DNA from: JAOABV01 sp039801465
GTDB taxonomy: Bacteria; Hydrothermota; Tepidihabitantia; Tepidihabitantales; CAIPLT01
Direction of reading: 5' to 3'
Assembly (NCBI GenBank): GCA_039801465.1
Contig: JBDRUT010000001.1
Coordinates: forward strand, 88,626-152,625
DNA: 64,000 bases
Shown here: positions 30,049 through 39,029 of the stretch, piece by piece
Position numbering within the stretch: position 1 is the stretch's first letter
How the letters are laid out: each line of letters starts with the position of its first letter
The notes under the pieces: generated by a model
Database searches by the model: none
Told to the model about the DNA's origin: nothing
The model's input: only the letters and a program-made list of their open reading frames with translations
Made by a program: the position numbers and the translations under genes

Positions 30049-31455
30049 ATGTCTAACGAAACACTGTTAAATCAAACCTTGCCAGTCAAGCAGTTGCCTT
30101 TCATTATATTTTTGATATTCCAGATAGTCCTTATAGTTGTTTCCATTTTATCGCCGGCAAAAATATCCCTGGCAGTATTTGCTAGTTTAATATCGCTCGT
30201 CTTTATTCTTATCTATCCTGATTTACAAGTATCAATAATAATTCTTTCGATTTTTGTTGCGATTGTTCTACCCCGGCCTACTGGCAGGGGTTTAATCTTT
30301 AAGGTGGAAGAACTATTTCCCATGGTCGCATTATTGTTGTTCGTCATCGCAACATTTCAAGGCGAAACATCAAATCGTTCAATTGGTAAAATCGGATATT
30401 GGTTAATCGCATTTTTAATCGTCGTTATTATATCCGGAATAATTGGCATCGTTAAAGAACGCGAGAAGATTTTAGTCTTTGACGAAGCAATGATGTTTTG
30501 GGCTTGGGGCATTTATTTTATCATAATAAAAAGCAAAATATCGCAAACAGGAATAAAACATATTTTCTGGGCAATCATTATCGGAGCATTAATTGTAAGC
30601 CTGTATTATATTTATGAATTCAAAACCGGTGGAGGCAAACTGCGCTTTCGCACTGACCAACAACATATCTTTAATTTTACGATTCCGTTACTCTTTGCTT
30701 TTATATTATATTATCCGAAGAAAATTATCCGAACAATTGCAATTTTATTAATTGTTCCAATGATAATTGCAGTATATATAACATTGACTCGGGCTTTGTG
30801 GATATTAATTCCTTTGGCAATCTTTATACAGTATATTTATTTTATGAAGGATGCCTTAAGGAAGGCTCATCTATTAAATTATCTTTTACCAATCTTAATA
30901 ATTGGTATGATTGGAATATTAGGCATAATGTTGCTTCAGGGTTTATTTGGGGTTTCTGGTTTATTAAGCGAAAGATTTGCAACTTTTAAAATATTAGAAT
31001 ATGATATCTCCCTGCTGGCACGCGCTGAATTATCGCGCTATGTGTTAGAAAGAGTACATAATTCTCCTATTTTTGGTGTTGGCTTGGCTGATTTTTTGCG
31101 CTATCAATATTTCCCAACCCTGGGTCGATTTAATGTTTACTGGTTAGATAATACTTATATGCAGTTATTTTGGAAAACCGGGATAGTCGGAACCCTGCTA
31201 TTTTTTATTGTTTTATATTATTTTTTAAGACGCGCATGGTTCATTTTAATAAATGCCAACTCAACTTTTGATAAAATTATTAGTTCTTCAGTATTTAGTT
31301 CTTTTGTTGCCTTAGCAATTAGTGGACTCCAATGCGGTATTTTAGTAGGCTATCGGTTTAATTTTGTTTGGGCTGCACTCATGGGAATCGTCGAAATCCG
31401 AGCACAGGAAATTAAAAAAAGTCTCGATGAGGAAAAAATCCACAATGTCGGATAA
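30049..31455 (+). CDS. O-antigen polymerase/ligase-type membrane protein (Wzy/WaaL)
   Basis: 468 residues with about 11-12 predicted membrane helices and the family's large periplasmic loop before the last helices (roughly residues 310-375, with SRYVLERVHNSPIFGVGLAD and FNVYWLDNTYMQLFWKTG), plus TLTRALWILIP. The Wzy_C/O-antigen-ligase superfamily joins repeat units or attaches chains; polymerase and ligase are not separable by eye. Position directly after the Wzz-like gene and overlapping the flippase gene favours the polymerase of this cluster. Confidence 0.85.
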   Translation: MSNETLLNQTLPVKQLPFIIFLIFQIVLIVVSILSPAKISLAVFASLISLVFILIYPDLQVSIIILSIFVAIVLPRPTGRGLIFKVEELFPMVALLLFVIATFQGETSNRSIGKIGYWLIAFLIVVIISGIIGIVKEREKILVFDEAMMFWAWGIYFIIIKSKISQTGIKHIFWAIIIGALIVSLYYIYEFKTGGGKLRFRTDQQHIFNFTIPLLFAFILYYPKKIIRTIAILLIVPMIIAVYITLTRALWILIPLAIFIQYIYFMKDALRKAHLLNYLLPILIIGMIGILGIMLLQGLFGVSGLLSERFATFKILEYDISLLARAELSRYVLERVHNSPIFGVGLADFLRYQYFPTLGRFNVYWLDNTYMQLFWKTGIVGTLLFFIVLYYFLRRAWFILINANSTFDKIISSSVFSSFVALAISGLQCGILVGYRFNFVWAALMGIVEIRAQEIKKSLDEEKIHNVG

Positions 31456-32989
31456 TTCCCAACAAGCACCTGGAAAAGCACTAATTGTTGGCAGCGGTTA
31501 TTCATATTTGTCTTTATTGGTAAATAAATTTATTGGTGTTTTCACTTCTATTTTTCTTGCCCGTTCCCTTGGTCCATCCAATCTCGGAATGATTTCAATC
31601 ATAAATTACTTGTTATTACTAATGCTCTTTTTTACTGGTTTCGGCATTCCCACTGCAATCGTCAAACTAATTCCTGAGATCGAACTAAAGAATGGAAGCC
31701 ACGAAACCAATAAATTTGTTTTTTCCGGATTTGCAATTAATTTTATAATAATGGTTGTATTGTCAGTAATCTATCTTGCTATATCTGTTCCGGTCGCAAT
31801 CTCTATTTATCACGAACCCAAATTGATTTCGCTGATACAACTCAGTGTTATTGCATTACTCTTCTTTTCATTTAATCAGTATGGTAATGCGATTATTCAG
31901 GGATTTGCCGAATTTAGAAAATTATCACTACTTTCAATGTTTACTTCAGTGTTTGGTTTTGCGGTCTTAATTCCCAGCACAAAACTTTGGGGCATCAAAG
32001 GACCAGTAATCGCACAAGCGGTAAATAGCATTGTTACATTCTTACTGTTGGTTCTAATACTTAAAAAGACACGAAAAGATTTGAATTTGTTCTCCTTATC
32101 ACAATTATTGAAGCCAAAGAGTTTCCTTAAAGATATTAGAATGAATTTTCATTTACGAAGACTGCTTCCAACCGCATTCCCAATATTCTTATCCGGACTG
32201 GTGATGACTCCGGTTTTAACCATACTGACAGCAATCTTAAGCCGATTGCAAGGATTTAGTGATGTTGGATTTTTTAATATTGCTTATTCTTTAACTCAAT
32301 TTATTCTATTTGTACCTACGGCAGTTGGAACTGCTTTTATCCCCTTAGCATCAAAATTGGCAGTGGAAAATCAAGTTAAATTGAATAATTTCTTAATCAA
32401 AACTATTTTTGGTGTCGACTTAATTGTGATTACCATTGCTTTTTTTATCAGTTTTTTTTCTAAAGAAATCATCTATCTCTTTTACGGAAAATCATTTTCT
32501 CCAGTACAATCGATTCTGATATTACTATCCATCGCCTCATTTTTATCAAGCTTCGGATATATCTTTGGTTATTATTTAATATCAACGAACCGATTATGGT
32601 TTGCCACGATATTAAATTTAATCTGGTTTATCGCAATAACTGGTCCTGCCTCCAGCCTGATAAAACACTTTCAATTAAATGGTTTGGGTTTAAGTTATAT
32701 AATTGCATATATTGTCTTAGGCATTGTGAGTATTATCTTTATCGGGCAGAAGATTAGAATTAAGCAAAATTATCTGCTGCTACATTTAATCTTCGGCTTT
32801 ATTCTTTTATGCGGACTGTATTTTATTAAGACCTATCCAATACATTTTATCTTTCAAATAATTGTTTTGTTTCTATTTGTTCTATATTTATTTTATTTTA
32901 CCACGAAACTCTTTGATAAAAGTGATAAAGACCTAATAAAGGTTTTATTAGGAAATGAAGTTAAGCGATTTCTCTATTTTGCCAAATGA
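31445..32989 (+). CDS. wzx: Wzx-type polysaccharide flippase (MATE/MOP superfamily)
   Basis: About 514 residues with some 12-14 membrane helices. The N-terminal SYLSLLVNKFIGVFTSIFLA followed by RSLGPSNLGMISI is typical of lipid-linked oligosaccharide flippases. I choose ATG 31445, which overlaps the previous gene by 11 bp, rather than the upstream ATG at 31364, which would bury 27 non-membrane residues in the previous coding region. It transports undecaprenyl-linked repeat units across the inner membrane. Confidence 0.9.
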   Translation: MSDNSQQAPGKALIVGSGYSYLSLLVNKFIGVFTSIFLARSLGPSNLGMISIINYLLLLMLFFTGFGIPTAIVKLIPEIELKNGSHETNKFVFSGFAINFIIMVVLSVIYLAISVPVAISIYHEPKLISLIQLSVIALLFFSFNQYGNAIIQGFAEFRKLSLLSMFTSVFGFAVLIPSTKLWGIKGPVIAQAVNSIVTFLLLVLILKKTRKDLNLFSLSQLLKPKSFLKDIRMNFHLRRLLPTAFPIFLSGLVMTPVLTILTAILSRLQGFSDVGFFNIAYSLTQFILFVPTAVGTAFIPLASKLAVENQVKLNNFLIKTIFGVDLIVITIAFFISFFSKEIIYLFYGKSFSPVQSILILLSIASFLSSFGYIFGYYLISTNRLWFATILNLIWFIAITGPASSLIKHFQLNGLGLSYIIAYIVLGIVSIIFIGQKIRIKQNYLLLHLIFGFILLCGLYFIKTYPIHFIFQIIVLFLFVLYLFYFTTKLFDKSDKDLIKVLLGNEVKRFLYFAK

Positions 32990-33064
32990 AGTTCTCGTTT
33001 ACTATTATTCTTTTTAATGCGATAAATCATAAAACACCGACATTCTCATCAGCGAGTGTACTAA

Positions 33065-34261
33065 ATGACCGATAATAATCTTTTTGACTTTGCTTTTTTT
33101 GGCGCAGTACCCTATGACCACTTGCTGCGCGGAAGAACCGGGGCATTTGTTGATGTCTTAAGAAGAATTGGTTACTATGTATATTATTTTGAAATACCAC
33201 CGGCTTCTGTCCTTCAATATGTCAAAGAACCAACATTTCATAAGCGTGGCTTGATAAATTTCTTTTCGCCGCCGATAAAAATACAGCCCAATTTAGCAGT
33301 ATTCGCCTTTCCGCCGATTATTCCTGCATCAAGATTTGAGTCGGGTTATATAAGAACTTTTAACACGAAAAGATTTGTTCAACGGATAAAAAAATACTAT
33401 TATCCATTAGTTCGTGAACGAAAGAAACCGGTCGTAGCAATTATCGTTACTCCTTACTGGTTTGATATAATTAGCGAACTAAATTTTTCTTTAATCTGCT
33501 ATGATTGTATCGATGATGTTAAAGTGTTCTGTAAGGAGAAACATCTAAATTATTTTATTAATCTGCAACGAAAATTAATTGAAAAGTCAGATTTAGTCAT
33601 AATCTCTGCTGAGAAACTTAAAGACGATATTTTGGCAATCAATTCTCAAAAACCCATTACCTATATTCCCAACGGTGTTGCCTTTGATTTCTTTTCAGAA
33701 CACAAAAACGATTCCCAAATTGCTGATTCTTTATTATCATTCAAGCGACCGATTATTGGTTTTGTCGGTGCAATTTTTAATTGGATTGATATCACTTTAA
33801 TTAAAAAAACTGCAGAAACCTTCTCAGACTGTTCAGTAGTTTTAGTTGGACCTGTTCAAGATGTAAAAATTCCGACCTTGCCCAACCTTCATTATTTAGG
33901 AGTCAAACCATTTTCTTCAATACCGGCAATAATAAATGCTTTTGATGTTTGTCTAATTCCCTTTGTTGCTGGCGAGGTCTCAGATAAAGTTGACCCAATC
34001 AAAATTTATGAATATCTTGCCTTAGGAAAACCGGTGGTTGCGATTAACCTGCCAGAATTAAAAAGGATGGCATCCTTAATATATTTTGCCGAGAGTAAAG
34101 ACGACTTTATTAACGCAATTCGTAAAGCACTTAATGAGAACTCTGCCGAATTGAGAACTTTGAGAATAAAATTTGCCCAGGAAAATTCGTGGGAACACAG
34201 AGTAAAAAAACTGATTGAAGCGGTCTCAAATCGTATAACCTGCTCCGAAAAGCAAAAGTAA
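33065..34261 (+). CDS. Glycosyltransferase, TuaH-like
   Basis: 398 residues, GT-B fold. The N-terminal half contains SLICYDCIDDVKVF, the YDxxDD signature of the TuaH-like subgroup, and IPNGVAFDFF leads into the nucleotide-sugar-binding half with IIGFVGAIFNWID, VVLVGPVQD and YLGVKPFSSIPAIINAFDVC; PIKIYEYLALGKPVVA is the donor-binding motif. The exact sugar is unknown. It stands 3 bp before the next glycosyltransferase. Confidence 0.88.
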   Translation: MTDNNLFDFAFFGAVPYDHLLRGRTGAFVDVLRRIGYYVYYFEIPPASVLQYVKEPTFHKRGLINFFSPPIKIQPNLAVFAFPPIIPASRFESGYIRTFNTKRFVQRIKKYYYPLVRERKKPVVAIIVTPYWFDIISELNFSLICYDCIDDVKVFCKEKHLNYFINLQRKLIEKSDLVIISAEKLKDDILAINSQKPITYIPNGVAFDFFSEHKNDSQIADSLLSFKRPIIGFVGAIFNWIDITLIKKTAETFSDCSVVLVGPVQDVKIPTLPNLHYLGVKPFSSIPAIINAFDVCLIPFVAGEVSDKVDPIKIYEYLALGKPVVAINLPELKRMASLIYFAESKDDFINAIRKALNENSAELRTLRIKFAQENSWEHRVKKLIEAVSNRITCSEKQK

Positions 34262-34264
34262 GAT

Positions 34265-35386
34265 ATGAAAATTGCGATTGACGCCTTATCCGCTAAATCA
34301 TTGTATCATGGTATGGGTAACTATGTGTTTAATTTAATCCAACATTTAGCATCAATATCTACGTCGAATCATTATACTGTCTTTAAACGACCAGGAGTAT
34401 TTTCTGACTATAAAGAAACTAATGTCTGTTTCATAGAAATAGGCATACCTTTGACTTTACGGGTTTTCTGGGAACACCTGTATCTACCATCTGTATTAAA
34501 AAAAGCACAAATTGACCTGTTTTGGGGGCCGAGTAACTTTTTACCCAATCGCAAAGTTTGTCGATATGTTGTAACGATTCATGACTTGTCATCGTTTATA
34601 ATGCCAAAAACTTATTCATATCTGCGCCGAAAGTATTATCAACAGATTATTTATACTTCACTGCGCTCGGCTGATTTTATTATCACTGACTCAGAATCTT
34701 CAAAGCGGGATTTACTTACTTATTTTAATGTCGCCAAGGATAAAATCAAGGTGATTTACTGTGGACTTAATGAGATTTTTCTTAAATCGCCTTCAATAGA
34801 ATCGACTCGCATAGTTCGGAATAAATATCGTCTCCCAGATGAATACATTTTTACCTTGGGTGTATTAGAACCGAAAAAGAATACCCAACGCTTACTTTGG
34901 GCATATACTCAACTAAAAACGAGTTTGAAATCATTACCACCATTATTAATCTCCGGTTCCCGAAAATATGGCTGGAAAAATCGTTCATTTTTCCGAATGG
35001 TTAAGGAACTAAATCTAATTGACTCAGTTATATTTACTGACTTTGTAGAACAGAAAGATTTACCTTCAGTCTATTCTTGTGCCTGTCTCTTTGTTCTCCC
35101 TTCACTTTACGAAGGATTTGGTTTACCCGTAATTGAAGCAATGGCATGTGGTGTGCCAGTAATTACTTCTAATGTCTCATCATTACCCGAAATAGCAGGT
35201 AACGCAGCAATTTTAGTCAACCCGTATGATGTTAACGAGATTGCCCAAGCAATTAAGAATGTGTTGTCAAATAGACAATTACAGCAAGAAATGCGAGAAA
35301 AAGGTATTGAAAATGCTAAAAGATTCTCCTGGGAAAAATCTGCGATTTCTCTTTTAGAAGTATTTGAACAAGTATGCAAGCAGTAA
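34265..35386 (+). CDS. Glycosyltransferase family 4 (mannosyltransferase-like)
   Basis: 373 residues. Features: GMGNYVFNLI near residue 18, VTIHDLSSF, a middle GVLEPKKNTQRLLWAY that opens the C-terminal GT4 domain, and the EX7E donor motif in PSLYEGFGLPVIEAMACGVPVITSN. Typical of WbaZ/mannosyltransferase B-like enzymes building O-antigen. It is paralogous to the gene at 36758-37861 and overlaps the GH99-like gene by 13 bp. Confidence 0.92.
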   Translation: MKIAIDALSAKSLYHGMGNYVFNLIQHLASISTSNHYTVFKRPGVFSDYKETNVCFIEIGIPLTLRVFWEHLYLPSVLKKAQIDLFWGPSNFLPNRKVCRYVVTIHDLSSFIMPKTYSYLRRKYYQQIIYTSLRSADFIITDSESSKRDLLTYFNVAKDKIKVIYCGLNEIFLKSPSIESTRIVRNKYRLPDEYIFTLGVLEPKKNTQRLLWAYTQLKTSLKSLPPLLISGSRKYGWKNRSFFRMVKELNLIDSVIFTDFVEQKDLPSVYSCACLFVLPSLYEGFGLPVIEAMACGVPVITSNVSSLPEIAGNAAILVNPYDVNEIAQAIKNVLSNRQLQQEMREKGIENAKRFSWEKSAISLLEVFEQVCKQ

Positions 35387-36708
35387 AATCCCTTTTGAAC
35401 TTAAGTGTAATTTTGGTTTTGGTATGTATATCTTTCGGTTCTAATGCAGAAAAAATCGTTGGTTATGAAATTAAAATTGTTTTAGAGACAACATCTGATT
35501 GGACAGATTTGACTTTTGACAATACAAATTTTTACTACTTAAAAGAAAGAATATTAACGCCACATCCAGTTTCAATTGGCTTATTATCTATTAGTAAAAA
35601 TACTTACGATTCAACATTAACCAAGATTGAATTTGACCTTTTCTTTCCTCAGCCGTTACCACCAGAACTTAAGTTCTCAGTTCGAAAAGGCGGAATTGGC
35701 TCCACTAAAATTGCATTTATCAATACAGAACAAGAGACATTAGGTGTATTTGTTAACGATAAGAATATTCCTTACGATGTCCAAAATTTAATGAGCTTCT
35801 CGTTTAAGAGTAGATTATTCTCAGGCAAAGATACTATTATAATAAATCCGGATAAGTTAAACACAGAAAAATTAGTTTTGGCATTCTATTTTTTATGGTA
35901 TTATCCAGAAAACTGGCATTGGACCGGCAAATTGTCTATTGCCCATCAACCAGTTTTTGGATTATATTCATCTTCTAATGAGCGTATCTTGAAAACTCAT
36001 ATCAATATGGCAAAGTCTGCAGGAATTGACGGCTTTATCTGTTCCTGGTGGGGAATAAATTCAGTATCTGACCAGAACTTAAAAAAACTTGCTTCAATTT
36101 GTAATGAAATAGGTTTTCTTTTCACCGTTTACTTAGAAAAAGTAAGTGATATGAACGATTTAAGAACATCTTTATGTTATTTGGAATCAACCTATACTCA
36201 ACAATCAGCATATATAAAATATCAAGGGAAACCAGTAATTTTTATATTTAATCGGATATTAGAAACAATACCCCTCGATTCATTAAGAACCGTAAATGAC
36301 AAGTTTGCAATTATAAATTATGGATATAGAGTAAGTAATCTTGAAGGTTTTGATGGTTATCATGAATTTCTACCGCCAGAAACTAATATGCAGAAACTGA
36401 AACGGTTATATCGATTAGCCCGAGATGTTGCCAATAGTAAGAATAGAATCTTTGCTATTCCCGTAATGCCCGGTTTTGATGACCGCTCAGTTAATGAACC
36501 AGGAACACTTATTAAGCGGAAAAACGGCGAATATTACAAACAAACATGGGAATCAGCATTGTCAGCAAATCCTGATTGGATACTAATATCAACTTTCAAC
36601 GAGTGGTTTGAAGGTTCGGAAATCGAGCCGAGTAAAGAATATGGCGAATTATATTTGAAGTTAACTAAACAGTATATCGAAAAATTCAAGCATAATAAAT
36701 ACCAATGA
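35374..36708 (+). CDS. GH99-like glycan-acting enzyme, exported
   Basis: 444 residues with a signal peptide (LLNLSVILVLVCISFGSNA). The catalytic region (about 165-435) resembles GH99 endo-alpha-mannosidase/WsaF-type proteins: YFLWYYPENWHWTG, GLYSSSNERILKTHINMAK, GIDGFICSWWG and the NEWFEGSEIEPS block with two Glu four positions apart, matching the NEWxE catalytic region of GH99. It likely cleaves or edits the polymer made by this cluster outside the cytoplasm. The N-terminal 150 residues form an unknown beta-rich domain. Activity and linkage are unproven. Confidence 0.85.
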   Translation: MQAVKSLLNLSVILVLVCISFGSNAEKIVGYEIKIVLETTSDWTDLTFDNTNFYYLKERILTPHPVSIGLLSISKNTYDSTLTKIEFDLFFPQPLPPELKFSVRKGGIGSTKIAFINTEQETLGVFVNDKNIPYDVQNLMSFSFKSRLFSGKDTIIINPDKLNTEKLVLAFYFLWYYPENWHWTGKLSIAHQPVFGLYSSSNERILKTHINMAKSAGIDGFICSWWGINSVSDQNLKKLASICNEIGFLFTVYLEKVSDMNDLRTSLCYLESTYTQQSAYIKYQGKPVIFIFNRILETIPLDSLRTVNDKFAIINYGYRVSNLEGFDGYHEFLPPETNMQKLKRLYRLARDVANSKNRIFAIPVMPGFDDRSVNEPGTLIKRKNGEYYKQTWESALSANPDWILISTFNEWFEGSEIEPSKEYGELYLKLTKQYIEKFKHNKYQ

Positions 36709-36757
36709 AAATAATCTAAGCAAAACAATCAACTTGTGTCTTCATAAATAATATCAA

Positions 36758-37861
36758 ATGCGAATTGGAATTGATTGTCGGCCCCTTAGCGAAGCACCAA
36801 GAGGTGTTGGACATTATCTAATTAATATTCTGAACCAATTTGTTATCCAAAAAGAGTCAATAATTTTCTATCTCTATGTACCAAAAACAATTGGTTATGC
36901 GCCCCAGCAATCCAATTTTATTATTCGTAAAGGGAAATTGCCTTTACCTGGTACTTTCTGGTTTCAAACTGAAGGTAGACAGATAATTAATTCAGATAAA
37001 CCGGATACATTTTGGGCACCCTGTGATATTTTACCTTCAGGACTTTCTAAAAATATTTATAAAGTTCTCTCGGTCCATGACTTAACCTATATTTTTTTTC
37101 CGCAAACAATGGAAAATTATAATCGGTTAATCCATAAAATGTTTTTTAAAAAATCTCTCTTAAACGCCAATCGTATCATCACGATGGCAAACTATACCAA
37201 AAAAGCACTTATTGATTTGTTCAACATTGAGCCTGAAAAGATAACAGTCATATATGAAGGAGTTGATGAAAAATTTCGAGAATATGACCGAAACGAAGTA
37301 TCTAAAATACTAAACAATTACAAAATTAACCGTCCCTATATTCTTGCAGTCGGAACATTGGAACCAAAGAAAAACTATCCTTTGTTGCTTAAAGCATTCC
37401 AATCTCTAAAACTTGATTGGGACCTAATAATAATTGGTAAAAAAGGATGGAAATCACAAGAAATTTACAACACTATTGATAAACTCGGAATTAAGAACAA
37501 GGTAAAGATTCTCGGTTATGTCAGCATTGAAGATTTGCCCTATTTTTATAACGGTGCTGAGATTTTTGTGTTTCCTTCTTTATACGAAGGCTTTGGATTA
37601 CCTTTGCTTGAAGCAATGGCATGCGGTCTACCAGTTATATGTAGTAATTCTTCTTCCTTACCGGAAATTGGTAAAGATGCGGTATTATATTTTAACCCTT
37701 ATTCAGTTGACGATCTGATAAATCAGCTGTTAAAATTAATCAATGGTGAAAAATTAAGACAGAATCTAAGAGAAAAAGGTATTTATCGGGCAAAAGACTT
37801 CTCTTGGCAGAAGACTGCGCAACGAACTTTAGAAGTATTGAAAGGACAGACATTTGAATAG
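36758..37861 (+). CDS. Glycosyltransferase family 4
   Basis: 367 residues, the same architecture as the enzyme at 34265-35386: RGVGHYLINIL near the N-terminus, VHDLTYIFFP, YILAVGTLEPKKNYPLLLKA, and the EX7E donor site in SLYEGFGLPLLEAMACGLPV. A second mannosyl- or related transferase for repeat-unit assembly. The two may have arisen by duplication within the cluster. No obvious ribosome site precedes the ATG. Confidence 0.92.
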   Translation: MRIGIDCRPLSEAPRGVGHYLINILNQFVIQKESIIFYLYVPKTIGYAPQQSNFIIRKGKLPLPGTFWFQTEGRQIINSDKPDTFWAPCDILPSGLSKNIYKVLSVHDLTYIFFPQTMENYNRLIHKMFFKKSLLNANRIITMANYTKKALIDLFNIEPEKITVIYEGVDEKFREYDRNEVSKILNNYKINRPYILAVGTLEPKKNYPLLLKAFQSLKLDWDLIIIGKKGWKSQEIYNTIDKLGIKNKVKILGYVSIEDLPYFYNGAEIFVFPSLYEGFGLPLLEAMACGLPVICSNSSSLPEIGKDAVLYFNPYSVDDLINQLLKLINGEKLRQNLREKGIYRAKDFSWQKTAQRTLEVLKGQTFE

Positions 37862-37905
37862 CGTAAAATATCATCTACGAAGTTTTTTAACGAAAGGACA
37901 AGCAA

Positions 37906-38811
37906 TTGAGTAATAAAAAGAAATTATCAATAATTGTTGTCAATTATAATACTAAAGATTTAATCCAGACTTGTCTAAATAGCATCTCTGATATCGGCAA
38001 AAACAAAGAAAATGAAGTTTTTGTCGTTGATAATGCTTCAATTGATGGTTCAGTTCAGAGTATTAAATCATTATTCCCATGGGTATATTTGATTGAAAAT
38101 AAAGAAAACTTAGGTTTTGCTAAAGCCAACAACCAGGCAATAAAATTAGCCCAAGGCGAATATATTCTGTTATTAAATCCAGACACAGAAAATATTGGCA
38201 ATGCTATTGAGCAGACATTGAACTTTATTGAAAACCATCCTGAGATTGATGCAATCACTTGTCGCGTAGAATTAGCCAATGGTGAACTGGATTGGGCATC
38301 TCATCGAGGATTTCCTACGCCCTGGGCATCTTTCTGTTATTTTATTGGATTAGAAAAAATATTTCCCAAAAGCAAATTATTCAGTCAATATCACTTAACT
38401 TACTTAGCATTAAATGAGCCACATGAAATAGATGTTCCCAGTGGTTGTTTTTTTATGGTGCGCCGAAAAGTTATTGAAAAAGTAGGATTATTAGATGAAT
38501 CATATTTTATGTATGGTGAAGATGTTGACTGGGCATATCGCATTAAAAAAGCCGGTGGTAAAATATACTTTTATCCTGATGCCAAAATAATCCATTACAA
38601 AGGATGTTCATCCGGTATAAAAAAAGAGACTCAAAAAAAGACCACAGTATCCAAAGCAACCAGAATCAAAGCAGTAAACCATTTCTATGATGCAATGAAG
38701 ATATTTTATAAAAAACATTATAAAACAAAATATCCCTTTTTTATTAACTGGCTAATCTATTTAGGAATTGAAATAAAAAGACAGATAAGCCTTCTCTGCT
38801 TAAGAGTATAA
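37906..38811 (+). CDS. Glycosyltransferase family 2 (rhamnosyltransferase-like)
   Basis: 301 residues, GT-A fold. LSIIVVNYNTKDLIQTCL begins the domain; VVDNASIDGS and NPDTE supply the nucleotide and metal-binding positions; VPSGCFFMVRR and YGEDVDWAYRIKKAGGK are typical of the WcaA/RfbF group. The start is TTG 37906, supported by AAAGGA seven nt upstream. It ends the cluster; after 38811 a 218-bp gap converges with dnaE. Confidence 0.92.
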   Translation: MSNKKKLSIIVVNYNTKDLIQTCLNSISDIGKNKENEVFVVDNASIDGSVQSIKSLFPWVYLIENKENLGFAKANNQAIKLAQGEYILLLNPDTENIGNAIEQTLNFIENHPEIDAITCRVELANGELDWASHRGFPTPWASFCYFIGLEKIFPKSKLFSQYHLTYLALNEPHEIDVPSGCFFMVRRKVIEKVGLLDESYFMYGEDVDWAYRIKKAGGKIYFYPDAKIIHYKGCSSGIKKETQKKTTVSKATRIKAVNHFYDAMKIFYKKHYKTKYPFFINWLIYLGIEIKRQISLLCLRV

Positions 38812-39029
38812 TAGCGTATAGAATAGACCAAAAATTAGACAAATCAAAAATCTTTTCTATAGGGAGTCAAAACTAAAGGTCCCAAGATTATGTTTGCTTT
38901 TACTATTCTTCAGTAAAAAAATCAACCCGATATAATTTTCTAGGTTTTTTCGTTGCTTCGAAATAATCATTTTTTAGGCTTAACCAAATGTTTTTCTGAT
39001 ACTAATATAGCCGAACACCAAGATAACCA

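Noticed and set aside
31364..31444. Upstream start for the flippase gene
   Set aside because: It would overlap the previous gene by 92 bp and add a non-membrane, unconserved-looking extension; ATG 31445 fits better.
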